From NCBI RefSeq assembly GCF_029981845.1, contig NZ_CP104165.1, forward strand, positions 62,001-126,000: DNA of 64,000 nucleotides. Direction: 5' to 3'. Below, piece by piece: positions 7,832-16,185 of this stretch. Source of the DNA: Candidatus Bandiella numerosa (GTDB lineage Bacteria > Pseudomonadota > Alphaproteobacteria > Rickettsiales > Midichloriaceae). A program made the position numbers and the translations under genes. The notes under the pieces were generated by a model. That model searched no databases, had not been told where the DNA came from, and saw nothing but the letters and a program-made list of their open reading frames with translations. Numbering within the stretch: position 1 is the first letter of the stretch; the number at the start of each line of letters is the position of its first letter.

Positions 7832-8482
7832 ATGAAAACTTTTGAAAAAATATATTTAATTTTAGGATGTATATTTTGTACTACGGTAGTAACTGGTAAC
7901 TTAATCTTTCAAAAATTTATATCATTAGATATACCTTATTTACCTACCTTAGATATATCTGTTGGAGTATTATTATATCCAATAACTTTCCTCATTTCTG
8001 ATTTATTAACAGAGTTTTATGGGAAAGAGCGGGCTAAATTTGTTGTGCAAGTAACAGTAATAACTAGTTTAATGGTTATGTTACTCCTTTATATCAGTAT
8101 AAAGCTACCTGCTGTACACTGGTCACCAATATCTGATATAGAATTTCAGAAGGCTTTTAATGTTTATGGCCTAGGCTCCTTAGCTTCTATTATTGCTATC
8201 TATATAGGACAATTAACTGATATTATAATTTTTTCATGGTTGAAGGTTAAAACTAATAATAAGCACTTATGGTTAAGAAATAATGTTAGTACAATAATAG
8301 CTCAATTCATTGATACAACAACGGTATTAATAATACTAAGTATTTTTAACATTTTACCATGGCAACAACTCTTAGATGTTTTTATAAGTAGCATAATATT
8401 TAAAATAATATCAGCTATTCTAGACACACCATTTTGCTATCTTGGACATTACTTGATAAAACGACTTACTAAAATAAAATAA
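7832..8482 (+). CDS. yhhQ: queuosine precursor transporter (VUT family)
   Basis: Inner-membrane importer of the queuosine precursors preQ0/preQ1 (DUF165, YhhQ/QPTR family). The 216 residues form about six membrane segments. Family marks are V-T-G-N-L-I-F in the first helix, the D-I-S-V-G-V-L-L-Y-P-I-T-F-L-I-S-D block at about 42-58 and T-E-F-Y-G-K-E-R-A at 61-69. Such transporters are common in Rickettsiales, which cannot make queuosine from GTP and salvage it for tRNA modification. The gene stands alone, convergent with the pterin dehydratase gene. Confidence 0.9.
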   Translation: MKTFEKIYLILGCIFCTTVVTGNLIFQKFISLDIPYLPTLDISVGVLLYPITFLISDLLTEFYGKERAKFVVQVTVITSLMVMLLLYISIKLPAVHWSPISDIEFQKAFNVYGLGSLASIIAIYIGQLTDIIIFSWLKVKTNNKHLWLRNNVSTIIAQFIDTTTVLIILSIFNILPWQQLLDVFISSIIFKIISAILDTPFCYLGHYLIKRLTKIK

Positions 8483-8544
8483 TTGATTCTTATAGTTATT
8501 AATATCCCTACTGTTTAACTGTCAAATCAATTTATAAACTCAAT

Positions 8545-8874
8545 TTATGGCAATATTTTATCAATCTTAGCAGCAAGATAAAAGTCACTTTCAGCCAACC
8601 CATTAATCTTATGTGTCCAAATTTCTACATTACATTGACCCCAAGAAATATGTAAATCTGGATGATGCCCTTCTTTCTCAGCGATTTCAGTAATTTTATT
8701 GGTAAATTCCACAGCTTGTATAAAATTTTGAAATTTAAAGGATTTAAATAAATGCTTTTGGTTATTAATTTGCCAGTTATTACCTAAAGATTTTAAGAAT
8801 TTTGTAATTTGCTGATCATTCATAGGAGGCATACCACCAGAGCATGGTATACATTTTTTTAAAGTTAAATCCAT
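8545..8874 (-). CDS. phhB: pterin-4a-carbinolamine dehydratase
   Basis: Small enzyme that dehydrates 4a-hydroxytetrahydrobiopterin; in bacteria without phenylalanine hydroxylase its role is often linked to folate or molybdopterin chemistry. At 109 residues it is full length. The active-site motif E-G-H-H-P-D-L at about 68-74 holds the two catalytic His residues, followed by the V-E-I-W-T-H pattern and the family ending L-A-A-K-I-D. The N-terminal C-I-P-C-S-G-G pattern is also typical. No phenylalanine hydroxylase is present in the window. Confidence 0.92.
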   Translation of the reverse strand: MDLTLKKCIPCSGGMPPMNDQQITKFLKSLGNNWQINNQKHLFKSFKFQNFIQAVEFTNKITEIAEKEGHHPDLHISWGQCNVEIWTHKINGLAESDFYLAAKIDKILP

Positions 8875-9006
8875 AAGTTATAGCCTTTGCTATTTATAAA
8901 AATAGAGCATACTATAGCTTGTATATAATAACAAAAATAAAATTATACTTAATCCTACTTGTATATTTACTCTTAATTGTTATTAAGATAATCAAAAAAC
9001 CACGAA

Positions 9007-9396
9007 CTAAAAATTAAAAAAGTCATTTGGAGAAATTATTTTTGTTGTTATATATTTTTCTTCAGGAAAATCTTTTTTGTTATCAGTAATAAGATGTTCA
9101 GCATTGGATGATAATGCTGTATTTAAATAAATTAAATCTTTAGCATCTGGTAATGTAAACTCAAATTTTTTAACAACCACTAACTCAGAAACCTCACATA
9201 TAATTTCTACAAGCGAATATAAATACCTTTTTGCAGTTTTAAATTTTCCCCTAGAAATTACTCCTTTATACTCCATCAAGATATCTTCTGAAATGTACAA
9301 AATATGATTTTGTATAACCTCCCATAGTACTTTCCTACATACTCCGTCAGTTAAACCTGCAGAGATTATTACATTACAATCCAAAACTACCTTCAT
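9007..9396 (-). CDS. PIN-domain toxin, COG1569-type
   Basis: Probable ribonuclease toxin of a type II pair. The 129 residues carry the PIN acidic residues: Asp6 in V-V-L-D-C-N-V at the start, a conserved Glu in the middle (L-M-E-Y), and the D-A-K-D and T-D-N-K-K-D-F blocks near the end. It lies 3 bases downstream of the AbrB-type antitoxin gene on the same strand, so the two are almost certainly one transcript. The frame is complete. Confidence 0.82.
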   Translation of the reverse strand: MKVVLDCNVIISAGLTDGVCRKVLWEVIQNHILYISEDILMEYKGVISRGKFKTAKRYLYSLVEIICEVSELVVVKKFEFTLPDAKDLIYLNTALSSNAEHLITDNKKDFPEEKYITTKIISPNDFFNF

Positions 9397-9399
9397 GAT

Positions 9400-9675
9400 T
9401 TATTCATTTCTATATAATTTTATCTCTTTATTAACTATTTTAGAGACTTCTTGTTCTGGAAGATTTTTAAAATTTTCAGGAGTCTCTTTAAATAATTCCT
9501 TAAGTTTTTTTAAGGCTTCAGATTGATATTTAAAAGGTTCTATTATTAATTTGTCTCTCTGCATATAAATAGAAACCATGGAACCAATGTTTAAATTATT
9601 ATCTTTTCTAAATTCATTAGGGATAGTTATCTGATAACCTGAACTAATTTTTCTAACTATTGGATCATTTTGCAT
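9400..9675 (-). CDS. AbrB/MazE-type antitoxin
   Basis: A 91-residue protein whose first half is a swapped-hairpin AbrB DNA-binding domain (Y-Q-I-T-I-P-N-E-F-R at about 14-23, then G-S-M-V-S-I-Y and L-I-I-E-P). The charged C-terminal half should wrap the neighbouring PIN toxin and block it. As usual for these pairs it precedes the toxin and likely represses its own promoter. Confidence 0.82.
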   Translation of the reverse strand: MQNDPIVRKISSGYQITIPNEFRKDNNLNIGSMVSIYMQRDKLIIEPFKYQSEALKKLKELFKETPENFKNLPEQEVSKIVNKEIKLYRNE

Positions 9676-10183
9676 AGCCTTATGTATTTATTAGCAATTC
9701 TTTATTTTAAAATATCATAAAATAACTATTTAGTAAATCAATATTAATAAAACTATAATTAGTATATTTATAAAATACATTATTTCTTTTTTGTATTTTA
9801 AAATTCGCTAGATTGCCTTGTTTAATTTAGGTATTCAGTAATAATATCAACAAGTTAAGATAGTAGACTAAAATCGTGAATATAGACTTTGAATTAGAAA
9901 TTTGATTATAAAAGACAAACAGAAAAGAAAGATTATGAATTTAGTGAAAGAATGAAAAATAATAAAAGTAAGCGCATAAGAGGTCTTATATTCCGACAAA
10001 TTAGCCTTCACTGATCATATAAGTGCTTTATATCAGTTAATTATCTATAAAAAACTGATCGTATTAATAATTTATAGACTTGCTTAATTGATAAATTACT
10101 CATCCTTGATTTCGAAATAGTCTTGACTAATCCGATATTGACAATGCACTATATGTGCAACTTATTATTAATTGTCCCACCCA
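9676..10183. other. 508-base intergenic stretch
   Basis: A+T-rich, between the divergent AbrB/PIN pair and a broken AAA ATPase gene. Short open frames around 9890-10010 show no recognised domain. A promoter-like pair at 10138-10168 is the only regulatory signal I can support. Confidence 0.5.
10138..10168 (+). promoter_or_regulatory. possible sigma-70 promoter
   Basis: A perfect -35 TTGACA (10138-10143) is followed after 19 bases by TATTAT (10163-10168), 16 bases ahead of the ATG at 10184. The long spacer weakens the call; the spacer holds an imperfect palindrome GCACTATATGTGC that could be an operator. Confidence 0.35.
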
Positions 10184-11388
10184 ATGAAAAGAATCTATCA
10201 ATATGTAATAGAAGAACATTTAAAATCTTATGACCAAATGCTATTTATTGCAGGTCCTAGGCAAGTTGGCAAAACCACAATTGCAACAAGTGCAAAAACT
10301 TTATTTCAACATACTAAATTTTTAAATTGGGATAAACTAAAAGATAGGGAACAAATCGTATCTGACACTTCTTTGCTTCAGGGGCTTCCTTTGGATGCAA
10401 TATTAAAAACTAAACCTTTAATCATATTTGATGAAATACATAAATATTCTAAATGGAAAATATTTCTTAAAGGACTTATAGATGAGTATAAAACAAAATT
10501 AAATATAATTGTGACAGGTAGTTGCAAATTAGATGTTTATAGAAAAGGAGGAGACAGCCTAATGGGGCGCTACCTTTTATACAATATTCATTCTATTTCT
10601 GTTGCTGAATTATTAAGAACATCTATTACGAACGAGCCCATTTCTATGCCAAAAGAAATATCAGATGATTTATATGAGGCGTTATTAGAATTTGGAGGAT
10701 TTCCTGAACCATTTATTAAACAAAATAAAAGATTTTATACTCGATGGAAAAATTTACGTTATAAACAAATGTTGAAAGAAGATATACGAGATTCATAACA
10801 AATTCATGAAATATCACAGTTAGAGTTATTGTCTCATATTTTGCAATACCAATCTGCTCAACTGTTAAATTATAGTAGTCTATCAAAAAAAATCAGAGTC
10901 TCAGATCAAACAATAAGAAGGTGGATTGAGCTTTTGAAAGCATATTATTATTGTTTTATAATAACACCTTGGTATCATAATATTAGTCGTAGCTTGCTTA
11001 AAGAGCCAAAAATATACCTTTGGGATTGGTCTATAGTAGAAGATAAAGGGGGGAAAATAGAAAATTTTATAGCATGCCATTTATTAAAAGCAGTAAATTT
11101 TTGGAGTGATACAGGTCTAGGTAAATACAATTTGCATTACTTGAGAGATAAAGATAAGAAAGAGGTAGATTTTTTAGTCACAGAAATAATAAACCTTGGT
11201 TTTTAGTAGAAGTAAAATCCTCAGCAAAAGAATCAATAAGCAAAAATTTATATTATTTTCAAAAACAAACTGGAGCGAAGCATGCATTTCAAGTTGTATT
11301 TGATTTACCCTATGTGGATAAGGATTGTTTTACATATACTAAACCCATTATAGTACCAGCAAAAACATTTTTATCTCAACTCATTTGA
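10184..11388 (+). pseudogene. AAA_14/DUF4143 ATPase, broken by a stop and a frameshift
   Basis: The N-terminal part shows Walker A G-P-R-Q-V-G-K-T-T and Walker B L-I-I-F-D-E-I-H, the hallmarks of AAA_14 ATPases. The frame stops at TAA 10796-10798, resumes in the same frame with the winged-helix part (V-S-D-Q-T-I-R-R-W-I), then shifts near 11195. The DUF4143 tail (W-F-L-V-E-V-K-S-S) continues in another frame to TGA 11386-11388. The total length, about 400 codons, equals the intact relative at 14254-15417. The family has unknown function and is common near toxin-antitoxin genes in symbionts. The start is ATG 10184; the upstream TTG at 10172 is less likely. Confidence 0.82.
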
Positions 11389-11398
11389 TTCAGTTTAA

Positions 11399-11430
11399 TT
11401 ACATCCGATAAGGTCCCTTATCGGATGTAA
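11399..11430. terminator. 15-bp perfect hairpin
   Basis: A perfect inverted repeat with 15-bp arms starting TTACATCCGATAAGG and a 2-base loop. It follows the broken ATPase gene by 10 bases, and a T-rich tract begins about 17 bases later. It is likely a bidirectional terminator. The following 297 bases to the next gene are A+T-rich with nothing recognisable. Confidence 0.65.
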
Positions 11431-11727
11431 CTTGCACTTTTATCTTTTTTTTGTTTTTTTAATTTCTTCATGAGTTCTTAGAATAATTTTAATTTATCTC
11501 TTCTATTTTTTTACATATAAGTCACTTATTATCAATGCTATAAAATTTTCTTTTAGCTTTGCATCTTTATATTTTACGACATTTATTTTGCAAATTCACA
11601 TTTTACTCATTATCAAAAAAGTACTTTACTTTTATTCCTATATGTTTTTTTATTTTTATATTATTGACTTTATTTATATTACAAGTATCATCATTAGATA
11701 ATTAATTTAATATTTATTTAACAGTAT

Positions 11728-11976
11728 ATGCAAGAATATAGAGCTATCTTCGGTGAGAATGGCCGCATTATTATTCCAGCACAACTACGCAATATAATGA
11801 AACTCACTCCTGGTGAGGAAGTTATTCTTAGATATGACAATAACTCCATTAATATCCTCACTATGAAACAAGCTGTCAAGAAAGCTCAAAATATCGTCAT
11901 GCAATATAATAAGGATTATATATCTTTAACTTCCTCTTTAAAACAATCAAGACTTGAGGAAACAAAATATGAATAA
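11728..11976 (+). CDS. AbrB-type antitoxin
   Basis: An 82-residue protein with an N-terminal AbrB/SpoVT fold (G-R-I-I-I-P-A-Q-L-R at 12-21, L-T-P-G-E-E-V-I-L-R after it) and a charged helical tail for toxin binding. Its stop overlaps the start of the PIN toxin gene by 8 bases. It begins a compact three-gene unit with the toxin and a tyrosine recombinase. Confidence 0.83.
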   Translation: MQEYRAIFGENGRIIIPAQLRNIMKLTPGEEVILRYDNNSINILTMKQAVKKAQNIVMQYNKDYISLTSSLKQSRLEETKYE

Positions 11977-12352
11977 AGTTATACTTGATACTTCTGCTTT
12001 CTTAGCTCTTCTCAATAATGAAATTGGGAAAGATATTGTTGAGCCATTACTTCCATACTCTATTATGTCATCTGTAAATATTTCTGAGGTAGTAAGTGAA
12101 TTACACTCAAAACTTTCTCTCCCTACCCATCAAATCCAAAAAATACTTTATTTAATTTCTGAAATTTATCCTTTTAACAAAGAACTTGCTATTGCATCCG
12201 GCCTCCTTAAACAATCTTACTCTCACTTAGATTTATCATTAGGAGATAGAGCTTGTCTAGCTCTTGCTTCTCATCTTAACCTTCCTGTCTATACTGCTGA
12301 TACAACTTGGAGTCAACTTGATACTGATTTAGCAATAACTCAAATTAGATAA
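11969..12352 (+). CDS. PIN-domain toxin
   Basis: Probable ribonuclease toxin of 127 residues. It opens with V-I-L-D-T-S-A-F-L-A-L-L (first PIN aspartate), has the central Glu in I-S-E-V-V-S-E and the L-G-D-R-A-C-L-A-L-A and V-Y-T-A-D blocks near the C-terminus, so all acidic positions are present. I chose ATG 11969 over the upstream TTG because it overlaps the antitoxin stop and the protein then starts right at the first beta strand. Confidence 0.83.
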   Translation: MNKVILDTSAFLALLNNEIGKDIVEPLLPYSIMSSVNISEVVSELHSKLSLPTHQIQKILYLISEIYPFNKELAIASGLLKQSYSHLDLSLGDRACLALASHLNLPVYTADTTWSQLDTDLAITQIR

Positions 12353-12358
12353 TCATTC

Positions 12359-13327
12359 ATGCTTACCAAATCTTTACCGAATAATTCAGACCTCACCTCA
12401 ATTAAAAATGATAACAACAACACCTTACTTTATTACGCTAATATTTATTTTAATATAATCGTTTCTGGCTCTTCTAAAGCAACTGAAATAGCTAGAAAAA
12501 ATGACTTATCTAAGTTCATTTCTTTTTTTATTGAATATACTGGTAAAGATTTCATTGATAACTGGACTCCTTCCGTCACAAAGCATTTTTTAATCTTCCT
12601 TCAGGAAAAAAATTATAAACCTGCTACCATTAATAGAGCTTTAGATTCCTTACGACATTTTTCTAAGTGGTTACTTAAATACAGGCCTCTACTTGCTGGC
12701 TCTCCATTCGAAAGTGTTAGAAATATTACTCAGGACTCTCCTCTTTGGAATGGTTTATCTAGTAAACAAGTAATGCGCCTAAAGATGGCTTGTGAGCAAC
12801 GTTTAAACTCCTGCATAAGAAAAAATCAAGACCCTTTACTAGAAATAACTATATTTTCTGTTCTTCTTGCCACTGGCCTTAGAGAAGCTGAGTTAGTCTC
12901 TCTCAACCTTTCTCATTACCACTCTAGAGGGTTCCATCATGTTAAACGCAAAGGTAATATTTTTACTAAAAAGGTACCTATTCCTGATGAGCCTAAAAAA
13001 TATCTAGATCAGTATATTTTATCTCAAGGTATTACACAACCTAGTCAGGCTATTTTCTCTAAAAATGGAGTTAGACTTTCTACTAGAGCTATTCGCTACA
13101 TTTGCCAAAGGATATCCGCTCATGCATCTTTAACACTTCCTGATGAAGAAAAGTTTCATCTTTCTCCTCATATGCTAAGGCATACCTTTTTAAAAAGAAT
13201 TGCAGATAAACATGGCATCCATATTGCTCAAAAAATGTCTGGTAATGCCTCAATCTCCCAAATATTTCGTTATTCCAAACCTTCTCAAGATGAAATCGAT
13301 AACATCGCTCATAATCTTAATATTTGA
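12359..13327 (+). CDS. tyrosine recombinase/integrase (XerC/D-like)
   Basis: Site-specific recombinase of 322 residues. The N-terminal SAM-like core-binding domain (to about 130) is followed by the catalytic domain: first Arg in T-G-L-R-E-A-E-L, the beta-hairpin Lys region, H-M-L-R-H-T (His and second Arg) and the nucleophile Tyr in I-F-R-Y-S-K. It starts 6 bases after the PIN toxin stop, so it appears cotranscribed with the AbrB/PIN pair. The length and intact residues suggest a working enzyme; it could mobilise this small unit or be a relic of a larger element. Confidence 0.88.
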   Translation: MLTKSLPNNSDLTSIKNDNNNTLLYYANIYFNIIVSGSSKATEIARKNDLSKFISFFIEYTGKDFIDNWTPSVTKHFLIFLQEKNYKPATINRALDSLRHFSKWLLKYRPLLAGSPFESVRNITQDSPLWNGLSSKQVMRLKMACEQRLNSCIRKNQDPLLEITIFSVLLATGLREAELVSLNLSHYHSRGFHHVKRKGNIFTKKVPIPDEPKKYLDQYILSQGITQPSQAIFSKNGVRLSTRAIRYICQRISAHASLTLPDEEKFHLSPHMLRHTFLKRIADKHGIHIAQKMSGNASISQIFRYSKPSQDEIDNIAHNLNI

Positions 13328-13485
13328 TCTTTTTAATTTAAATAATTTAAATTAAACCAGCGCAGCCAAGTTCATGAAGTTATGCGGAGGAACTATCATA
13401 AATTTAGGGAATTAGAATAAGTTTTGATATATATGTACGGTACTATCAATACTATATATAAGTACGTCATATGTAGTAAGGTAAT

Positions 13486-13722
13486 ATGTCACAATTAACA
13501 ATTACAAATTTTAGAAACAATATATACAATATTATTGATAGAGTAATAGACACAGGAATTCCGAAAACTATTGAGAGTAAAGATCATAAAGTCAAAATAA
13601 TAGTTGATGACGAAATACGTAGCAAATTTTCTAATTTAGAAAAACATTACAGCATTATATGTGCTCCTGATTTATTCATTTCTGAAAAATGCTACCAATG
13701 GTCAGAAGAAGATGTAAAATGA
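13486..13722 (+). CDS. Phd-type antitoxin
   Basis: A 78-residue protein resembling the Phd/YefM-like partners of PIN toxins: F-R-N-N-I-Y-N-I-I-D-R-V near residues 9-20, I-P-K-T-I-E and a C-terminal W-S-E-E-D tail. It overlaps the following toxin gene by 4 bases (ATGA). The toxin is frameshifted, so the antitoxin may now be an orphan. Confidence 0.72.
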   Translation: MSQLTITNFRNNIYNIIDRVIDTGIPKTIESKDHKVKIIVDDEIRSKFSNLEKHYSIICAPDLFISEKCYQWSEEDVK

Positions 13723-14095
13723 TATATTATCTAGATACACATATAATTCTGTGGCTATACGATAAGCTTGAAACAAAGTTCAGCCCTAAAATTAAAAAAT
13801 TAATAAACCAAAATGATCTTGCTATATCGCCAATCATAAGATTAGAGCTGCAATATTTGAAGGAAATTAAAAGAATCAACGAAGAATCAGATGTAATAAT
13901 AAATTATTTGATTGAAAAAATGGATTAACTGTTGAAGAAGCACCATTTGATATTGTTATAAAATCAGCATTAAAGTTTACTTGGGCAAGAGATCCTTTTG
14001 ATAGAATTATGGTAGCAACATCGCAGATCAAAAATTCTACATTAATAACAGCAGATCAAATTATTTTAAATAATTATGAAAAGTCAACTTGGTGA
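13719..14095 (+). pseudogene. PIN-domain toxin, frameshifted
   Basis: The protein starts Y-Y-L-D-T-H-I-I-L-W-L-Y, the usual first strand of this PIN family. After about 69 residues the frame ends at 13926-13928. The rest continues one frame over (F-T-W-A-R-D-P-F-D-R-I-M-V-A, then L-I-T-A-D) to TGA 14093-14095. The change lies at a run of six A near 13915-13920, so loss of one base explains it. The ancestral length is about 125 residues. The last codons form a sequence shared with the RelE-type gene at 22796-23104. Confidence 0.8.
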
Positions 14096-14110
14096 GTCAA
14101 TTTTGTTAGT
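14066..14110 (+). repeat. 3'-tail repeat, copy 1
   Basis: The 30 bases 14066-14095, ending the PIN reading frame, match 23075-23104 at 29 of 30 positions and in the same reading frame (N-N-Y-E-K-S-x-W-stop). A weaker match continues past the stop (A-T-T-T-x-G-T-T-A-G-T-T-T-T). Confidence 0.75.
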
Positions 14111-14253
14111 TTTTGGCCTAAGGTGTCATGCGCCATTTATTTTTCTTTTTTTATAGATATATCTGAACTTGCTGAAATGACGGTTGAAATCATAAGTTTT
14201 GCATTGTACAATGATAATTGTAATATCTATTTATCAATTTTCTTATTAGTACT

Positions 14254-15417
14254 ATGGATCGCCCTATTTTCCTTAATAATATTGCCTCACAATTTCAGGT
14301 ACATCGCATTGTGGCACTACTTGGACCGAGACAATCAGGTAAAACTACTCTTGCAAAACAATACTGTAAAATTATTCATAATTTTACACGTAGTAATTAC
14401 TTTGACCTAGAAAACCCTTCTGACCTTGAGCGTTTAGATAATCCAAAACTAGCTTTTGAACATTTAGAGGGAACAATTATTATTGATGAAATCCAAAGAA
14501 AGCCTAATTTATTTCAAGTACTTAGATATATTCATGATGAATATCCCAATAAACTTTTTTTATTACTTGGTAGCGCATCAAGAGAATTAATTAATCAATC
14601 CTCCGAAACTTTAGCAGGTCGAATAGGTTATATTGAAATCACTCCTTTTCAGGCTTTTGAACTAGCTATAAAGGCAGATCAAAAGTTATGGTTAAGAGGA
14701 GGATTTCCTAAAAGCTATCTAGCAATAAGTGATGACCTCAGTTACACTTGGAGAAGAGAGTATGTAAGAACTTATTTAGAACAAGATATTCCAACTATGC
14801 TTGGCAGTATCAACACAAGGCAATTAAGAAGGTTCTGGATGATGCTTGCTAATTATCATGGACAAATATTTAATGCTTCAGAAATATCCAATAGCTTACA
14901 AATTTCTAGAGCAACTGTAGTAAATTACCTTGATATACTCGCTTCAACTTTTATGATTAGAGTTCTTCAGCCATGGTTTGAGAATATTAAAAAAAGGCAA
15001 GTGAAATCACCCAAGATATACATTCGAGATAGTGGTATATTTCATTATTTACTCGGAATCCAAAATGATGAAACATTATTAATATCTCCTAAGATTGGAG
15101 CTTCTTGGGAGGGGTTTGCGCTTGAACAAATAGTAAATTTACTTCAAGTTGATCAATATGATTGTTATTTTTGGGCAACTCACAATAAAGCAGAATTAGA
15201 CTTATTAGTCACACAAAATGGAAAAAAAATAGGTTTTGAGTTTAAGTATAATGATGCTCCTAAAATATCTCCGTCAATGAGGATTGCAATGCTAGAATTA
15301 AGCTTAGATGAGCTTACGATAATATACCCTGGTGAAATTAGTTATTCTTTGGATAAAAATATTCAAGTGGTAGGCTTTAATGAATATTTGAGTAGAAGTC
15401 AAAAAATATGGATATAA
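14254..15417 (+). CDS. AAA_14/DUF4143 ATPase
   Basis: Intact 387-residue member of the same family as the broken gene at 10184. Walker A G-P-R-Q-S-G-K-T-T is at about 24-32, Walker B I-I-I-D-E-I-Q near 75-81 and a G-S-A-S-R sensor strand around 107. A winged helix follows (S-N-S-L-Q-I-S-R-A-T-V), then the DUF4143 domain ends in a nuclease-like E-L-D-L-L-V…F-E-F-K pattern. The family is widespread in symbiont genomes; its role is unsettled, with proposals of stress or defence functions. It stands alone, 158 bases after the PIN remnant. Confidence 0.87.
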   Translation: MDRPIFLNNIASQFQVHRIVALLGPRQSGKTTLAKQYCKIIHNFTRSNYFDLENPSDLERLDNPKLAFEHLEGTIIIDEIQRKPNLFQVLRYIHDEYPNKLFLLLGSASRELINQSSETLAGRIGYIEITPFQAFELAIKADQKLWLRGGFPKSYLAISDDLSYTWRREYVRTYLEQDIPTMLGSINTRQLRRFWMMLANYHGQIFNASEISNSLQISRATVVNYLDILASTFMIRVLQPWFENIKKRQVKSPKIYIRDSGIFHYLLGIQNDETLLISPKIGASWEGFALEQIVNLLQVDQYDCYFWATHNKAELDLLVTQNGKKIGFEFKYNDAPKISPSMRIAMLELSLDELTIIYPGEISYSLDKNIQVVGFNEYLSRSQKIWI

Positions 15418-15670
15418 TTAATTGCGTAGATAATTTAAAAGAATTTATAATTTCTCAGGGGAAGGAGCATAACATATTTTTTATTAATAACTTAAATTAT
15501 AAATAAGTTTAATCCATCTAAAAGAGCTTGAAAGAGTAACTTTGTTATACATGACCCAGCATTATTATACCTATAATATTTTAAGATGAAAAAGCAACTA
15601 AATGATGTTATCGTTAAATTATGAAATTAAATTATTAAAATAATATAAAACTAATTACGAGGAGACCAAA

Positions 15671-15871
15671 ATGAACAAAACAGAATTTATTAAGCTACTT
15701 GCGCAAAAAATTGATACATCTGCAATCAATGCGGATAAGAGTTTAAAGATAATATTTGAGACAATTGGAGATGCAATTGCTACAGAAGATAGTCTTGTGT
15801 TTGTGGGATTTGGAACATTTAAAACCACAATTAGCAAAGCAAGAAAAATAAAAGCTGCGAGCAAAAAATAA
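15671..15871 (+). CDS. short HU-family DNA-binding protein
   Basis: Begins M-N-K-T-E-F-I-K-L-L-A and contains the helical dimer body plus V-G-F-G-T-F, as in HU/IHF. It stops at 66 residues instead of about 90: the DNA-wrapping beta-arms are replaced by a short lysine-rich tail. GAGGAGA lies 5-11 bases upstream of the ATG, a strong ribosome-binding site. It may be a natural short variant or a truncated copy; the missing arms should weaken DNA bending. Confidence 0.8.
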   Translation: MNKTEFIKLLAQKIDTSAINADKSLKIIFETIGDAIATEDSLVFVGFGTFKTTISKARKIKAASKK

Positions 15872-15894
15872 TCAAACACTTTGATTGTTGAAAT

Positions 15895-16182
15895 ATGGAA
15901 CTTGGGATAAGGCTGTCACATATAGAAGAGTCGAAAGAATCACTGCAAAAACGTTACAACAGTTTAAGATCTGAACTTAAAAAAGAAGGGAATGTAGCAG
16001 ATTGTAACAAGAAAAAAACTATAAGCTATGTGGTAGCTCATGAAATGAGTCACTTAAAGGAAATGAATCATAGTGCTAAATTTTGGAGTATAGTTAGAAA
16101 AATTGATCCTAATTATCAAGCATCTATAGTGTGGCTTAGAAAGTATGGAACAAGCTTGTATCAATATTTGCCTAAAGCATAG
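15895..16182 (+). CDS. YgjP-type metalloprotease-like protein, N-terminally short
   Basis: The C-terminal 50 residues match the zinc site of the YgjP/DUF45 (WLM-like) family: V-V-A-H-E-M-S-H-L-K-E-M-N-H-S-A-K-F-W, with H-E-x-x-H and the distal His. The family is normally over 200 residues, whereas this one has 95 and a short unrelated-looking N-terminus, so it is probably a remnant or fused fragment. It lies 4 bases before xthA and 23 bases after HU. Confidence 0.7.
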   Translation: MELGIRLSHIEESKESLQKRYNSLRSELKKEGNVADCNKKKTISYVVAHEMSHLKEMNHSAKFWSIVRKIDPNYQASIVWLRKYGTSLYQYLPKA

Positions 16183-16185
16183 ATC

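Noticed and set aside
9890..10010. Short ORFs resembling a remnant gene before the AAA ATPase
   Set aside because: No motif or ribosome-binding site supports coding; composition equals the surrounding non-coding DNA.
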